A stretch of DNA of 64,000 nt from CAVSUB01 sp963816725 (GTDB lineage: Bacteria > Acidobacteriota > Vicinamibacteria > Vicinamibacterales > 2-12-FULL-66-21). The notes beneath the pieces were generated by a model. The model worked only from the letters and a program-made list of their open reading frames with translations. It was not told the DNA's origin and ran no database searches. Positions 27,922 to 37,297 of this stretch are shown here, piece after piece; the stretch's first letter is position 1, and every line of letters starts with the position of its first letter. The stretch spans positions 1-64,000 of the forward strand of contig CAWFMC010000005.1 of NCBI GenBank assembly GCA_963816725.1, in the 5' to 3' direction. The translations under genes and the position numbers were made by a program.

Positions 27922-29406
27922 ATGACTCGACAGATATCGTAGGCACCGCTCTGACCGTCCGTGTTGCGGCGGTCGCCGTCGCGGCCGCTGGGGGCCGTGG
28001 TCGTTGGCGGCGCACAGACGACGCCGTCCACCACGCTGCGACCGAACTCACGGCTGCCGCACGCCGAGATCCAGAAGCACATCGACCGCCAATGGGTGCA
28101 GGACGCGTCGACCAAAGGCCTGCTCGATTATTGGGTGAAACACTCGATCGAGCCGAACGGCTTCATCCAGGAGAATCTCGACCAGCAGTGGAGGCCGTGG
28201 GGCACGCAGCGCGAAGCGACCATCAACGGTCAGGGACGCCAACTGGCGTCGATCGCCATCGGCTATGAGATCACGCGGTCGAAGGATTACCTTGATGCGC
28301 TGACGCGCGGGATGGACTTCCTCATGAAGATGAGGGATCCAGAGTTCGGTGGCTATTACGACCGGGTCGGGTCGGACCTGAAGGTCATCACTGACAACAA
28401 GACGGGCTTCAGCAGCTTTGCCTTGTTCTCGCTGGCGCATGCCGGGCGCGTCACGGGCGACCGCAAGTACCTCGACGCGGCCATGGTGCTGTTCCGCGAG
28501 ATGCGGGACAAGATGCGCGACGGTCCCTTCATCGGGTCGGGCAGCTATTCACGGGACTTCATGACGCCGGTGGCGCGCGGCGGGTTTGGCGGCGGCCGTG
28601 GCACGCCACCGGATGCCGGGCGTGGTGGCCGCGGCGGCGCGCCCACACCTCCGGGCAGCGCACCCACCGCACCGGCAGCTACCGCACCGGCTGCTGGCGC
28701 TGGGGCGACCCCGGCAGCGGGCGCGGCCTTGGCGGCACGGCGGCACGGCATCAACCTGCACGAGTTCGAAGCACTGCTGGCGCTCTACGAAGCCACCAAG
28801 TCCGACGAGGTCTGGTACGAGATCAATTCGGAGCTGCAGGCCATCGAGCGGCTGTTCGACTACGAGGTCGGCTATCTCCCGGAGAGCTACGACGAGAACT
28901 GGAAGCCGGTCGGAAATCCGAGCGGCAACCCCGGCCACCTGTTCGAGTGGGCCTCGCTCTTGAGCAAGGCCGTCGAACTCGGCGCCGATCCCAAATTCAT
29001 TACGCTTGGAAGCCGCAATCTGGATCTCGGTCTCAAGAGCTACAACGACGCCGTCGGCGGGCTCGGCGGGGTCAACGCCAACGGGCAACCGACTCAGATG
29101 CTCTGGTGGCCGCAGTGCGAGGTGATCAAGGCGACGGCGACCTACTCTGTGCTTCACGGCCGCACCGAGCTCTGGCCGTACTTCCACAAGACGCTGGATT
29201 TCGTGAAGAAGGAATATCTGGACACCGAGCACGGCGGCTGGTTCGCCGCCTATGTCCCCGGCCAGCCGCGAGCGGCACAGGGCGAGAAGGCTTTCTACAA
29301 GGGATCGGTCGACGGCCCTGAGTGGGGTGCCTACCATATGACCTCGATGTTCTACGAGCTGTGGCGAATCAGCGACCCCAAGTTCAAGGTGTGGTCACGG
29401 AAGTGA
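27922..29406 (+). pseudogene. AGE-family sugar epimerase/isomerase, leader frameshifted
   Basis: The main frame from about 27999 encodes a complete (alpha/alpha)6-barrel protein of the N-acylglucosamine 2-epimerase family. It has KHIDRQWVQDAS, then HSIEPNGFIQENLDQQWRPW, GGYYDRVG and GHLFEWASLL. Such enzymes interconvert sugars at C2 or act as ketol isomerases. The ATG at 27922 (GAGAGGGA upstream) meets a TAG after six codons. A signal-peptide-like stretch, LTVRVAAVAVAAAG, lies in another frame, and the mature frame is entered near 27997 in a GGGGG run. So at least two indels affect only the leader. A GTG at 27961 could still start a leaderless form. A long Gly/Pro/Ala insert spans 28565-28745. 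Confidence 0.75.
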
Positions 29407-30329
29407 GCGATTTTCGGATCCTCTCGACGCGGGGTACCACGGTGCATAAATCGACGATATCTCTGTCTGTCTTGGCCGCCGGTCTGGCGATGGCCTGTGC
29501 GGTGCTGACGGCTGCGCAGGCACCTCCGGCGGCCCCTGCTCAGGGAACGCCGCCGGGTGGCGGGCGAGGCGCCGGGCGCGCGGGCGGGCTGGCCGCTGGA
29601 CCGCAACGACCGGCCATCGATCCGGCGGTCCTCGAACGCGGTCAGGGGCTGTACTCAGTCCACTGCGCGTCGTGCCACGGATCAGAGGCGCGCGGAGGGG
29701 AGACAGGACCGAACCTGCTCAGGTCGCCCGTGATCCTCGAGGATCAGGACGGCGAGTTACTCCTGCCGATCGTGAAGTCGGGCCGCCCGGAACGTGGGAT
29801 GCCGGCACGTCCTGACTTGACCGACAGCCAGATCAAGGACATCGCCGCGGTCCTGCGCAACCTGCGCACCACCGGCCGGGATCCCGGCCGCAACCGGCCC
29901 GCCACGATCGTGGTCGGGGATGCGGCGCAGGGCCAGACCTACTTCGGGGCCACCTGCGCGAAGTGCCATTCCCCGACCGGCGATCTCAAAGGGTTGGCGA
30001 CGAAGTATCCCGAGCCCCGCACGCTGCAGCAGGTGTGGTTGGCCGGAACGGCGGCCGGCGGCCGCGGCGCAGCTCCCGTCGCGGCGCCGAAGACCTTGAT
30101 CACGGTCACGCTGCCGTCCGGCGAAGTGGTCAAGGGTGAACAGGCCCGCCTCGACGACTTCATCGTCTCGTTGAAGCTGCCGGATGGCAGTGTCCGCACG
30201 ATCCCGCGCAACGGAGACGTGCCGAAACTGGAGATCCAGGACCCGCTGCAGCCGCATCGCGCGCTCGTGCCGACCTACACGGATCGTGACATCCACAATC
30301 TCACGGCCTATCTGGTGACTCTGAAATGA
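29403..30329 (+). CDS. diheme c-type cytochrome
   Basis: The exported protein has two heme-binding motifs, CASCH (about residues 88-92) and CAKCH (about 185-189). Each sits in its own cytochrome c domain. A C-terminal region rich in beta strands follows (TLPSGEVVKGEQARLDDFIV). The leader is KSTISLSVLAAGLAMACAVL, and a Gly/Arg-rich stretch (GGGRGAGRAGG) separates it from the first domain. The start is taken as the GTG overlapping the epimerase stop (GTGA); the GTG at 29442, just before the leader, is an alternative. The 3' end overlaps the quinoprotein gene in an ATGA, strongly implying that the two work together: the cytochrome is the likely electron acceptor. The beta-rich tail resembles the regulatory part of acidobacterial sugar-oxidising cytochromes. 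Confidence 0.88.
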   Translation: MSDFRILSTRGTTVHKSTISLSVLAAGLAMACAVLTAAQAPPAAPAQGTPPGGGRGAGRAGGLAAGPQRPAIDPAVLERGQGLYSVHCASCHGSEARGGETGPNLLRSPVILEDQDGELLLPIVKSGRPERGMPARPDLTDSQIKDIAAVLRNLRTTGRDPGRNRPATIVVGDAAQGQTYFGATCAKCHSPTGDLKGLATKYPEPRTLQQVWLAGTAAGGRGAAPVAAPKTLITVTLPSGEVVKGEQARLDDFIVSLKLPDGSVRTIPRNGDVPKLEIQDPLQPHRALVPTYTDRDIHNLTAYLVTLK

Positions 30330-32056
30330 AGCACTTCGCAAGACGACTCTGTGCCCTCGCTGTCTGTCTCGGTCTCTGGTCGGCCGGCGCCCTTGGCCAG
30401 AGCCGCGGCGTCGACGATGCGATGTTGCTGAAGCCGCTGGCGGACAACTGGCCGACCTATTCCGGTGACTACTCCGGCAAGCGGTACAGCGCGCTCACGC
30501 AGATCAATCGCACCAACGTCAAGAACCTGACACTCGCGTGGAGCACGCGGATCCAGCCCGGCATGCCGGCGGCGGGCGGCCGCGGCGGCTTCGGCGGTTT
30601 CGGCGGCGGCCCCGCGGTGCCGACGATCATCGGCGGCGAGGGGACGGGTGAGCTGAATGACAGCGGCGGGCGCTCCGCGCGCATCGTCGGCAGCGTGCTC
30701 GCGGTCGACGGTGTGCTCTACGCGACGTCTCCCGACAACGCGTGGGCCATCGACGCACGGGACGGACGGGTCCTCTGGAAGTACGTCTGGAAGACGCGCG
30801 GCGGGACGCATACCGGCAATCGCGGCTTCGGCATGAAGGGCAACTACCTGTTCATGACGACGCCGGACAACTACCTGGTTTCGCTCGACGCTCGCACCGG
30901 CGCCGAGCGATGGCACGTGAAGGTGGCCGAACTCGCGCAGCAGTACTTCACGACCATGGCGCCGATCGTGATCGGCAACCACGTGCTCGTGTCGCCAGGA
31001 AACGATCTCGATGCGCCGGCATACCTGCAGGCCTTCGACCCAGAGACCGGCGCCCAGCAGTGGAGATGGTACGCCACGCCGCAGAACGAGGGCGATCCCG
31101 GGCTGGAGACGTGGAAGAACCTCGACGCCGCCCGCCACGGCGGCGGCCACATGTGGATCCCCGGGTCGTACGATCCGGAAACGAAGCTTTACATCGTCGG
31201 CACAGGTAATCCAACTCCGTCCTATACCTCGCAGACCAGGGGTGAGGGCGACAACCTGTACACCTGCGCCCTCGTCGCGATCAACGTGGACACGGGCAAG
31301 CTGGCGTGGCACTACTCGACCTCGCCACACGACACGCACGACTGGGACTCCTCGCAGACGCCGGTGCTGTTCGATCGGGAGTTCAACGGCCGGACCCGCA
31401 AGCTGGTGATGCAGGCGACCCGCAACGGCTATCACTTCGTGCTCGATCGCGTGACCGGCGAGCATCTCGTGACCGGCAAGTTTTCGGACTCGGCGAACTG
31501 GGCCAAGGGCCTGGACGAAAAGGGCCGGCCGGTCCGTGAGCCGGCGAAGGACTTCCATGTCGGCGGCGCGCTCGTCTCGCCGCAGAATGCTGGGGCGACC
31601 AACTGGGCGCCGCCGGCCTTCAACCCTGAGACAGGCCTGTTCTATGTGTCCAGCAACGAGAGCTATTCGATGTATTACCTGACCGAGACCGGCCCACTCG
31701 GAGCGATGGGGCTCGGAGGGAAGGAAGAGTCGAACGTCACGTCGATGGGCACGTTCATGAACGCCATTGACTACAAGACCGGCAAGATCGTGTGGCGGCA
31801 CCGCTACTCGGGCTCAGGATCCTGGGGCGGGACCTACATCGGTCACGCCTATCTCACGACGGCGGGCGGCTTGCTGTTCGGTGGGGATCCTGGCGGCAAC
31901 ATCGTGGCGTATGACGCGGCCAACGGCAAACCGCTGTGGCACGTGCGGCTCGGGGAAGTCTCCAGTGGGCCGCAAACCTACATGCTCGACGGCCGCCAAT
32001 ACGTGCTGGTCGCGGCAGCCGACATGTTGTACGCGTTTGCCGTACCGCAGTCCTGA
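30326..32056 (+). CDS. PQQ-type quinoprotein dehydrogenase
   Basis: The 576-residue exported protein has a signal peptide (about 1-24) and an eight-bladed quinoprotein propeller of the methanol/ethanol dehydrogenase class. Characteristic segments are DNWPTYSGDYSGKRYSAL at the start, GNPTPSY, DNLYTCALVAINVDTGKLAW, STSPHDTHDWD and the final blades with LLFGGDPGGNIVAYDAANGK. Only one Cys remains in the mature chain (YTCAL), so the vicinal disulfide of classical alcohol dehydrogenases is absent. It has no heme domain of its own, but the diheme cytochrome gene overlaps its start (ATGA). It probably oxidises an alcohol or sugar in the periplasm. Acidobacteria carry many such proteins whose cofactor use has not been shown, so PQQ binding is an inference. 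A Gly/Phe-rich insert lies near 30565-30625. Confidence 0.88.
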   Translation: MKHFARRLCALAVCLGLWSAGALGQSRGVDDAMLLKPLADNWPTYSGDYSGKRYSALTQINRTNVKNLTLAWSTRIQPGMPAAGGRGGFGGFGGGPAVPTIIGGEGTGELNDSGGRSARIVGSVLAVDGVLYATSPDNAWAIDARDGRVLWKYVWKTRGGTHTGNRGFGMKGNYLFMTTPDNYLVSLDARTGAERWHVKVAELAQQYFTTMAPIVIGNHVLVSPGNDLDAPAYLQAFDPETGAQQWRWYATPQNEGDPGLETWKNLDAARHGGGHMWIPGSYDPETKLYIVGTGNPTPSYTSQTRGEGDNLYTCALVAINVDTGKLAWHYSTSPHDTHDWDSSQTPVLFDREFNGRTRKLVMQATRNGYHFVLDRVTGEHLVTGKFSDSANWAKGLDEKGRPVREPAKDFHVGGALVSPQNAGATNWAPPAFNPETGLFYVSSNESYSMYYLTETGPLGAMGLGGKEESNVTSMGTFMNAIDYKTGKIVWRHRYSGSGSWGGTYIGHAYLTTAGGLLFGGDPGGNIVAYDAANGKPLWHVRLGEVSSGPQTYMLDGRQYVLVAAADMLYAFAVPQS

Positions 32057-32140
32057 TACTCCTAGCAGGCGATCATGGCCGCACGGAGTGCGACTTCAAT
32101 CGGGCGAGCCGCCCTGTCAGGCGTGTGAAGAGGACGAAAC

Positions 32141-33172
32141 ATGATGTATACGAGACGCTCGTTCAGTAAGGTGCTGCTCGCCGCGGTTCCCGCGGTTCCA
32201 TTTCTGGCGCACGCGAGTGCCGCGCAGAAAGTGAATTCGAAGATCAATGGCGTCCGGATGGGCCTGCAGTCGGCCTCCTTCACCTTCAGCGGGATGGGCA
32301 TCGACGAGATCATTCAGACCATGGTGAGTCTCGGGCTGGGGGAGATCGATGTGATGGCCGAGCACGTCGAGGCGTATCTTGGCGCGCCTGGCGTGCAGGT
32401 GCCCGGCACCGGCCGCCCCGGGCCATGGGCCCGGCAGGCCGGCGCGCGGCAAGGCGGTGCCCCGGGTGGTGCGGCGGGTGGGGTCGCGGGTGCAGCTCCG
32501 GGTGGGGCGCCGGGCGGAGCTCCGCGGGGCGGTGGCGGATTCGGCCGCGGCGGGGATCCGGTCGTTCGGGAAGCGCTCAGGAAATGGCGTCTCGACGCCA
32601 GCCTGAACAAGTACAAGGCTGTCGGGGACAAGTTCAAGGACGCGGGTTTGCGGTTCTTTTCCTACAACCTGAGCTTCAATGACACCTACACCGACGAGGA
32701 GATCGCCAAGGGCATGGAGATGGCGAAGGCCCTCGGGACGAAGATCCTGACGGTGTCGTCGCCGATGTCCGTGCTCCCGAGAGTCGCGCCGTTGGCGGAA
32801 AAGCATGACGTCATCGTGGCGCTGCATAACCATACGACCGGCCCCGACGAGTTCGCCCAGGCGATGGCGCTCTCGAAGAACATGTGGGTGAATCTCGACG
32901 TCGGCCATTTCTTCGCGAGTGGCCACGATCCATTGGCCTACATTCGCGCCCACCACGCACGCATCACGAACATCCATGTCAAGGACCGCAAGGCCAATCA
33001 GGGAGCCGAGATGCCGTTCGGGGAAGGGGAGACGCCGCTGAAAGAGACGCTCCTGCTGGTGCGAAATGAGAAGTACGATTTTCCCGTGTGTATCGAGTAT
33101 GTCGGTCCGGATGGACCGGCGGTGGAGTTGAAGCGGTGCTTCGATTACTGCAAGTCCGTCCTCAAATCCTGA
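32141..33172 (+). CDS. Tat-exported sugar phosphate isomerase/epimerase-like TIM barrel
   Basis: The 343-residue protein has a twin-arginine-type leader (TRRSFSKVLLAAVPAVPFLA) and an AP-endonuclease-2/xylose-isomerase-like TIM barrel. Recognisable pieces are GVRMGLQSASFTF, LGLGEIDVMAEHVEAYLG, VIVALHNHTTG, WVNLDVGHFFASG and NIHVKDRK. The His, Asp and Glu residues in these would form the metal site. A long Gly/Ala/Pro insert (about residues 85-140) interrupts the barrel after its second strand. GAGGACG precedes the ATG. It follows the quinoprotein by 84 bases. Exported proteins of this family accompany Gfo/Idh and DUF1080 proteins in 3-keto-glycoside loci, where they act as isomerases or lyases. 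That role is inferred. Confidence 0.82.
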   Translation: MMYTRRSFSKVLLAAVPAVPFLAHASAAQKVNSKINGVRMGLQSASFTFSGMGIDEIIQTMVSLGLGEIDVMAEHVEAYLGAPGVQVPGTGRPGPWARQAGARQGGAPGGAAGGVAGAAPGGAPGGAPRGGGGFGRGGDPVVREALRKWRLDASLNKYKAVGDKFKDAGLRFFSYNLSFNDTYTDEEIAKGMEMAKALGTKILTVSSPMSVLPRVAPLAEKHDVIVALHNHTTGPDEFAQAMALSKNMWVNLDVGHFFASGHDPLAYIRAHHARITNIHVKDRKANQGAEMPFGEGETPLKETLLLVRNEKYDFPVCIEYVGPDGPAVELKRCFDYCKSVLKS

Positions 33173-33334
33173 CCGCACAGTGGTGAACTGGGCGGCCCGG
33201 GTGAGGCGTGAGCGGAGTAGGTGCGACGCATGACAGAGGTCACCAGACGAGGATTCCGAACGTAAGCTCGGGCTGCACCAGTTTGCCCTTAGAGGGCGCC
33301 CGTTGTGTCTGTGAGTCACCGGACTCGCAGCACG

Positions 33335-33372
33335 GGCTGCTGCGCTGAATCCTCCTCTTCAGCGCAGCAGCC
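33335..33372. terminator. perfect 15-bp hairpin in the gap after the isomerase gene
   Basis: GGCTGCTGCGCTGAA at 33335-33349 pairs perfectly with TTCAGCGCAGCAGCC at 33358-33372 around an eight-base loop. It lies in the 313-base gap between the isomerase and the BNR-repeat gene, 163 bases after the isomerase stop. No T run follows, and the next gene starts 114 bases later. It is probably a terminator or an mRNA stability element. A smaller inverted pair, GAGTC/GACTC, precedes it near 33313-33326. Confidence 0.6.
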
Positions 33373-33485
33373 ACTCTCATCCGAACAGCCGCTCAGACAC
33401 TGTTGAATGAACGGAGTGCACTCATGGCGCATCATCGAACACGGCTCGTGCTAGGCAGACATCTTGAAAATATGTCGAGGAGCGA

Positions 33486-35060
33486 ATGATCACTAATATC
33501 AATCGTTCTTGGTCAGCCGTCGTGTTTGGTGTTACGACCCTATCAGCTGCCGTCCTGCTGTCTCAGACCGCATCGCCACCTCAATCGGAAGAGTTCAAGT
33601 CCGATGAATACCTGATCCTCGGCAGCCCTAACCGTGGCGCCGGCGAGCCGATGGTCTTCGTGAATCCCAAGGACTCGAACAACATCATCGTGGTCGCCAT
33701 GGCCACCCTCAACCGCTTGCCCACGGGGGAAACGCCGCTTCCGCGCGGCCGCGGCGCTGCGGGCGCTCCCACCGCCCCAGGCACTGCCGGCGGACCACCT
33801 GCCGCCGACCCCGCCAGGACAGCGCTGCGCATCAAGGAGCTCTCCACGCCCGACGGATCACGGACGGACATTGCCGTGACGCACGACGGGGGCAAGACCT
33901 GGCAATTCAGTGAGGATAACTTCCGGAAGATGTTCTCCAAGAATCGCTGCAGCGATTCCTTTGCGGGAGCGGGACCGGATGGAACCCTGTACCTCGGATG
34001 TCTGGCGTACCTGAACCGCGGCGCCGCGGCCTTTGCCGACGGCGCATCGGCCAACGGTGAAGCCTTGAACCCCGGTGGAGGGACGGCCATCGCGTGGTCG
34101 ACCGACAAGGGCAGGACCTGGAGCGATCCCAAGTATGTCCATCCGCTTCGTTCGCCCGAACTCTATGCACCGAATGTGCACCCGGTCGTCACGCAGGTGA
34201 GTCCCGTAGACCGACCGTATTTCGCGGCCGATGCGCAGACCGGCACGATCTACGTTACCGGCTCCGGCTCCGCCTACACGACCGACCCCGGGACACCTCG
34301 CGCTCGAACGTTCATTCGAGCGTCTCACGATCAGGCCAGGACCTGGGGGGTGATCTACCCGATCGACTCCGACGACTTCCCAGGCGGAAGGGGAGGCTTC
34401 AGCGCGGCCCACGGCGTTCTTGCGGTGAGCTATACCGCGGCCAAGGTGCCGGCAAGTCTGAACGCGCAGTGCCCGTGCACGGTGTTTGGCACGAGCAACG
34501 ATGATGGCAAGACGTTTACATATCAACTCGTACCGGAGCTGCCGAGCGAGCCCGCTTCTACGCTCCCGGTGGCGGCAGGCCGCGGCGGTGGTCCCGGAGG
34601 CGGCGTCATGCTCGCAGCCGATCAGACGAAGAAAGGCCGGTATGCGGTCGCACGCCAGAGCGGCGACAAGCTCATGGTTTCTCTGACAGAAGACGGCGGC
34701 AAGACCTGGCGTCCGCCGGTGCTTGCGGCCCAACTCCCTACCGGTGCGACGTTCGGTCATCGGGCGATGAAGTATTCCGCCACCACAGGAGCGCTGGCGC
34801 TGCTGTGGAAAGCCACCTACCAGGATAGGACGTACGATTTCTGGTCCGCTGCATCGCTGGATGGCGGCGGCAGTTTCAAGACTGTTCGCGTGAGCCATGC
34901 GATCTCCCCCCCGACCAATTTGGAGCGCGGCAATTTCGGGTTTGGTGATGATCTTGCGACAGTCGACGTCGACGGCCAGTACGTCCACATGGTGTGGGGA
35001 GACAATCGGTCAGGCTTCTTCGGGACTTGGTACGGTCGCGTACCGCTGAGCGTCTATTGA
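33486..35060 (+). CDS. exported BNR/Asp-box repeat protein (sialidase-like propeller)
   Basis: The 524-residue protein has a signal peptide (about 1-29) and a six-bladed propeller with at least five Asp-box motifs: THDGGKTW, STDKGRTW, SHDQARTW, SNDDGKTF and TEDGGKTW. This is the sialidase/exo-glycosidase fold, but I do not see the complete Arg triad of true sialidases, so hydrolysis of sialic acids is not established. The GAGGAGCGA site precedes the ATG. Low-complexity Gly/Pro/Ala segments occur near residues 80-110 and 360-375. It stands 111 bases ahead of the fructan hydrolase on the same strand and probably belongs to the same glycan-degrading locus. Many such proteins in soil bacteria remain unassigned. 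Confidence 0.75.
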   Translation: MITNINRSWSAVVFGVTTLSAAVLLSQTASPPQSEEFKSDEYLILGSPNRGAGEPMVFVNPKDSNNIIVVAMATLNRLPTGETPLPRGRGAAGAPTAPGTAGGPPAADPARTALRIKELSTPDGSRTDIAVTHDGGKTWQFSEDNFRKMFSKNRCSDSFAGAGPDGTLYLGCLAYLNRGAAAFADGASANGEALNPGGGTAIAWSTDKGRTWSDPKYVHPLRSPELYAPNVHPVVTQVSPVDRPYFAADAQTGTIYVTGSGSAYTTDPGTPRARTFIRASHDQARTWGVIYPIDSDDFPGGRGGFSAAHGVLAVSYTAAKVPASLNAQCPCTVFGTSNDDGKTFTYQLVPELPSEPASTLPVAAGRGGGPGGGVMLAADQTKKGRYAVARQSGDKLMVSLTEDGGKTWRPPVLAAQLPTGATFGHRAMKYSATTGALALLWKATYQDRTYDFWSAASLDGGGSFKTVRVSHAISPPTNLERGNFGFGDDLATVDVDGQYVHMVWGDNRSGFFGTWYGRVPLSVY

Positions 35061-35171
35061 AGACGTCACCGGAGACACTGAGTGGCTCAGCGCATGCGGC
35101 CATGGCAAGCCCGATGAACGCACCAAATGACAGCAACCCTGGCCCTCATGGGTCCCAGGGAGAGGCCACCA

Positions 35172-37283
35172 ATGGCTCGAGCCGTGACGACCCTACCAGG
35201 CAGGCACCGGACCTTGCACGCACTCGCAACGATGGTGTTCATCGCCGTTGGCGGCGGTGCGAGTCACCACATCGCCCAGACGTATCCACCATATCAGGAG
35301 CCCTGGCGTCCCCAGTTCCACTACTCGCAACCCAACCTCTTCATGAACGACCCGAATGGCCTCGTCTACTACGCGGGCGAGTGGCATCTCTTTTATCAAT
35401 CGCGCCCCGGCGGTGGAATCGTGTGGGGCCACGCCGTCAGCAGGGACCTCGTGCACTGGGACAACCTGCCGGTGGCGATTCCGCGACAAGCCGATGGCAA
35501 GAGCATCTATTCCGGCAGTGTCGTCGTCGACAAGGACAACACCAGCGGTTTCGGGACACCCGGCAATCCCGCGATGGTCGCGATCTACACGGCAGCGGGA
35601 CCGGGGAGCCAGTCGCAAGCCGTCGCCTACAGCCTCGACAAAGGACGGACCTTCACGTTCTACTCCGGCAACCCGGTCATCGATATCAAGTCAGCCCAGT
35701 TTCGAGATCCAAAAGTGTTTTGGCACGAGCGAGCCAAACGCTGGGTGATGGTCGTGGCCATGCCAGACGACCATCAGGTGGCAATCTACGGCTCGTCGGA
35801 CCTCAAGAACTGGGGTCTCCTGAGCAAGTGGGGACCGCTCCCACCGGTCGGCGGCCAGTACGAAGTGCCCGACCTGTTTCCGCTCAACGTCGATGGCGAC
35901 CCGTCGCGACAGAAGTGGGTGATGATCATCAGCACCAACCCCGGCGGTCTCTGGGGTGGCAGCCAGACCGCCGCCTACCTTGGTGATTTCGACGGGACGA
36001 CATTCAAGGAAGATGCTCGGTACGCCTACGACGGCCCTCCGGGCACGACGATGTTCGCGGACTTCGAGGATGCTGGCTACGGCGCGTGGACGTCCACGGG
36101 GACAGCGTTCGGCGAGGGACCGGCGCAAGGGGTGATGAGCGGGCAACCCCTCGTGAATGGGTTCAAGGGTCAGCGGCTCCTCAGTTCGTTCAACGGGGGT
36201 GGCGCCTCGGTCGGGACCATGACATCTCCGACCTTCACGATCGATCGCCGCTACATCAACTTCCTCGTCGGCGGCACGGGGGCAGCGACTGCCGGGGGCG
36301 GTAGAGGCAGAGGCGTGGCTGCCGCCGAGCCCGCCGCACCGCCGGGACCGACGACTGTCAACCTCATTGTCGATGGAGCGATCGTAAGGTCGGCATCGGG
36401 AACCGGACGGAATACGCTCGATTGGGTGGCGTGGGATGTCCAGGATCTCGCGGGGAAGACGGGCCAGATTCGTGTCGTGGACGAGAACACGGCCGCAAAC
36501 GGCCGGATTCTCGTGGACGCCATTGGCTTCTCTGACACGGCGGCGGAGCCCGGCATCGCTCGCACGCCGTGGTTCGACTGGGGGAAGGACAACTACGCCG
36601 GCATCACATTCGACAACGCGCCCGACGGGCGACGGCTCTTCATCGGCTGGTTGAACAACTGGCAGTATGCGCAGTCCGATACTGTTCCGACGAGTCAGTG
36701 GTGGAGAGGCCAGCAGTCCGAGCCCCGCGAGCTCAGCTTGCGTTCGGTGAACGGCCGGCCGGAACTGTTCCAGGCACCTCTCCGCGAGCTCACATCACTT
36801 CGATCCGGAATAGCATTCCAAGAGAAGAACCGGGCGTTGACGGGTGAGCGTCAATTGCCGACCTCTGGAACGCTCCTCGACATCGAAGCAGTGTTCCGCC
36901 CGCGCGATGCAGTGAAAGTCGGATTGAAAGTGCTGACGGCCACGAATGGCGACGAAACGATCGTGGGCTACGACACCAGGGAGCGTCGCCTCTACATCGA
37001 CCGGACAAAGTCTGGCGCGGCCGCAGCATCTATGACGGGCTTTTACGGCGTTCATTCGGCGCCGCTGGCACTGCGAGACGGCACACTCAATCTGCGAATC
37101 CTGGTGGATAGTTCGATCGTCGAGGTCTTCGCGGAGAACGGCGAACGGGTATTGACCGACCTTGTCTATCCAGCGCCGGGAAGCAACGGATTGAAGCTGT
37201 TCGCCGAAGGCGGACCTGCGACGGTGGACGCAATCACGGTCCACCAGATGCGAGGGATCTGGGGATCAGGAACGTCCCGGTAG
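35172..37283 (+). CDS. GH32 fructan hydrolase (levanase/inulinase-like) with inserted domain
   Basis: The 703-residue exported enzyme hydrolyses beta-fructosidic bonds. Its five-bladed propeller carries the family's catalytic triad: the nucleophile Asp60 in LFMNDPNG, the transition-state Asp179 in FRDPK, and the acid/base Glu231 in QYEVPDLF. The last motif is EVPD instead of the usual ECPD. After the third-fourth blade region a foreign segment of roughly 170 residues is inserted (about 285-455). It begins MFADFEDAGYGAWTSTGTAF and contains a Gly/Arg-rich run, and looks like a carbohydrate-binding beta-sandwich. The propeller then resumes at GIARTPWFDWGKDNYAG, and the usual C-terminal beta-sandwich ends the chain. 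The start at 35172 follows GGGAGAGG. It would supply fructose to the PfkB kinase at 15.4 kb. Confidence 0.92.
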   Translation: MARAVTTLPGRHRTLHALATMVFIAVGGGASHHIAQTYPPYQEPWRPQFHYSQPNLFMNDPNGLVYYAGEWHLFYQSRPGGGIVWGHAVSRDLVHWDNLPVAIPRQADGKSIYSGSVVVDKDNTSGFGTPGNPAMVAIYTAAGPGSQSQAVAYSLDKGRTFTFYSGNPVIDIKSAQFRDPKVFWHERAKRWVMVVAMPDDHQVAIYGSSDLKNWGLLSKWGPLPPVGGQYEVPDLFPLNVDGDPSRQKWVMIISTNPGGLWGGSQTAAYLGDFDGTTFKEDARYAYDGPPGTTMFADFEDAGYGAWTSTGTAFGEGPAQGVMSGQPLVNGFKGQRLLSSFNGGGASVGTMTSPTFTIDRRYINFLVGGTGAATAGGGRGRGVAAAEPAAPPGPTTVNLIVDGAIVRSASGTGRNTLDWVAWDVQDLAGKTGQIRVVDENTAANGRILVDAIGFSDTAAEPGIARTPWFDWGKDNYAGITFDNAPDGRRLFIGWLNNWQYAQSDTVPTSQWWRGQQSEPRELSLRSVNGRPELFQAPLRELTSLRSGIAFQEKNRALTGERQLPTSGTLLDIEAVFRPRDAVKVGLKVLTATNGDETIVGYDTRERRLYIDRTKSGAAAASMTGFYGVHSAPLALRDGTLNLRILVDSSIVEVFAENGERVLTDLVYPAPGSNGLKLFAEGGPATVDAITVHQMRGIWGSGTSR

Positions 37284-37297
37284 ACGTCCCCGGGACG
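37273..37297 (+). terminator. terminator hairpin at the GH32 stop codon
   Basis: CGTCCCGG (37273-37280) pairs with CCGGGACG (37290-37297) around a nine-base loop that contains the TAG stop. The hairpin ends a run of three co-directional genes. No T run follows. Confidence 0.5.

Noticed and set aside
30308..31801. 497-codon frame antisense to the quinoprotein
   Set aside because: Overlaps a gene with clear quinoprotein motifs and has Arg/Val/His-biased composition.
33486..35060. Calling the BNR protein a true sialidase
   Set aside because: Asp boxes are clear but the Arg triad and the catalytic Tyr/Glu set of sialidases could not be identified.
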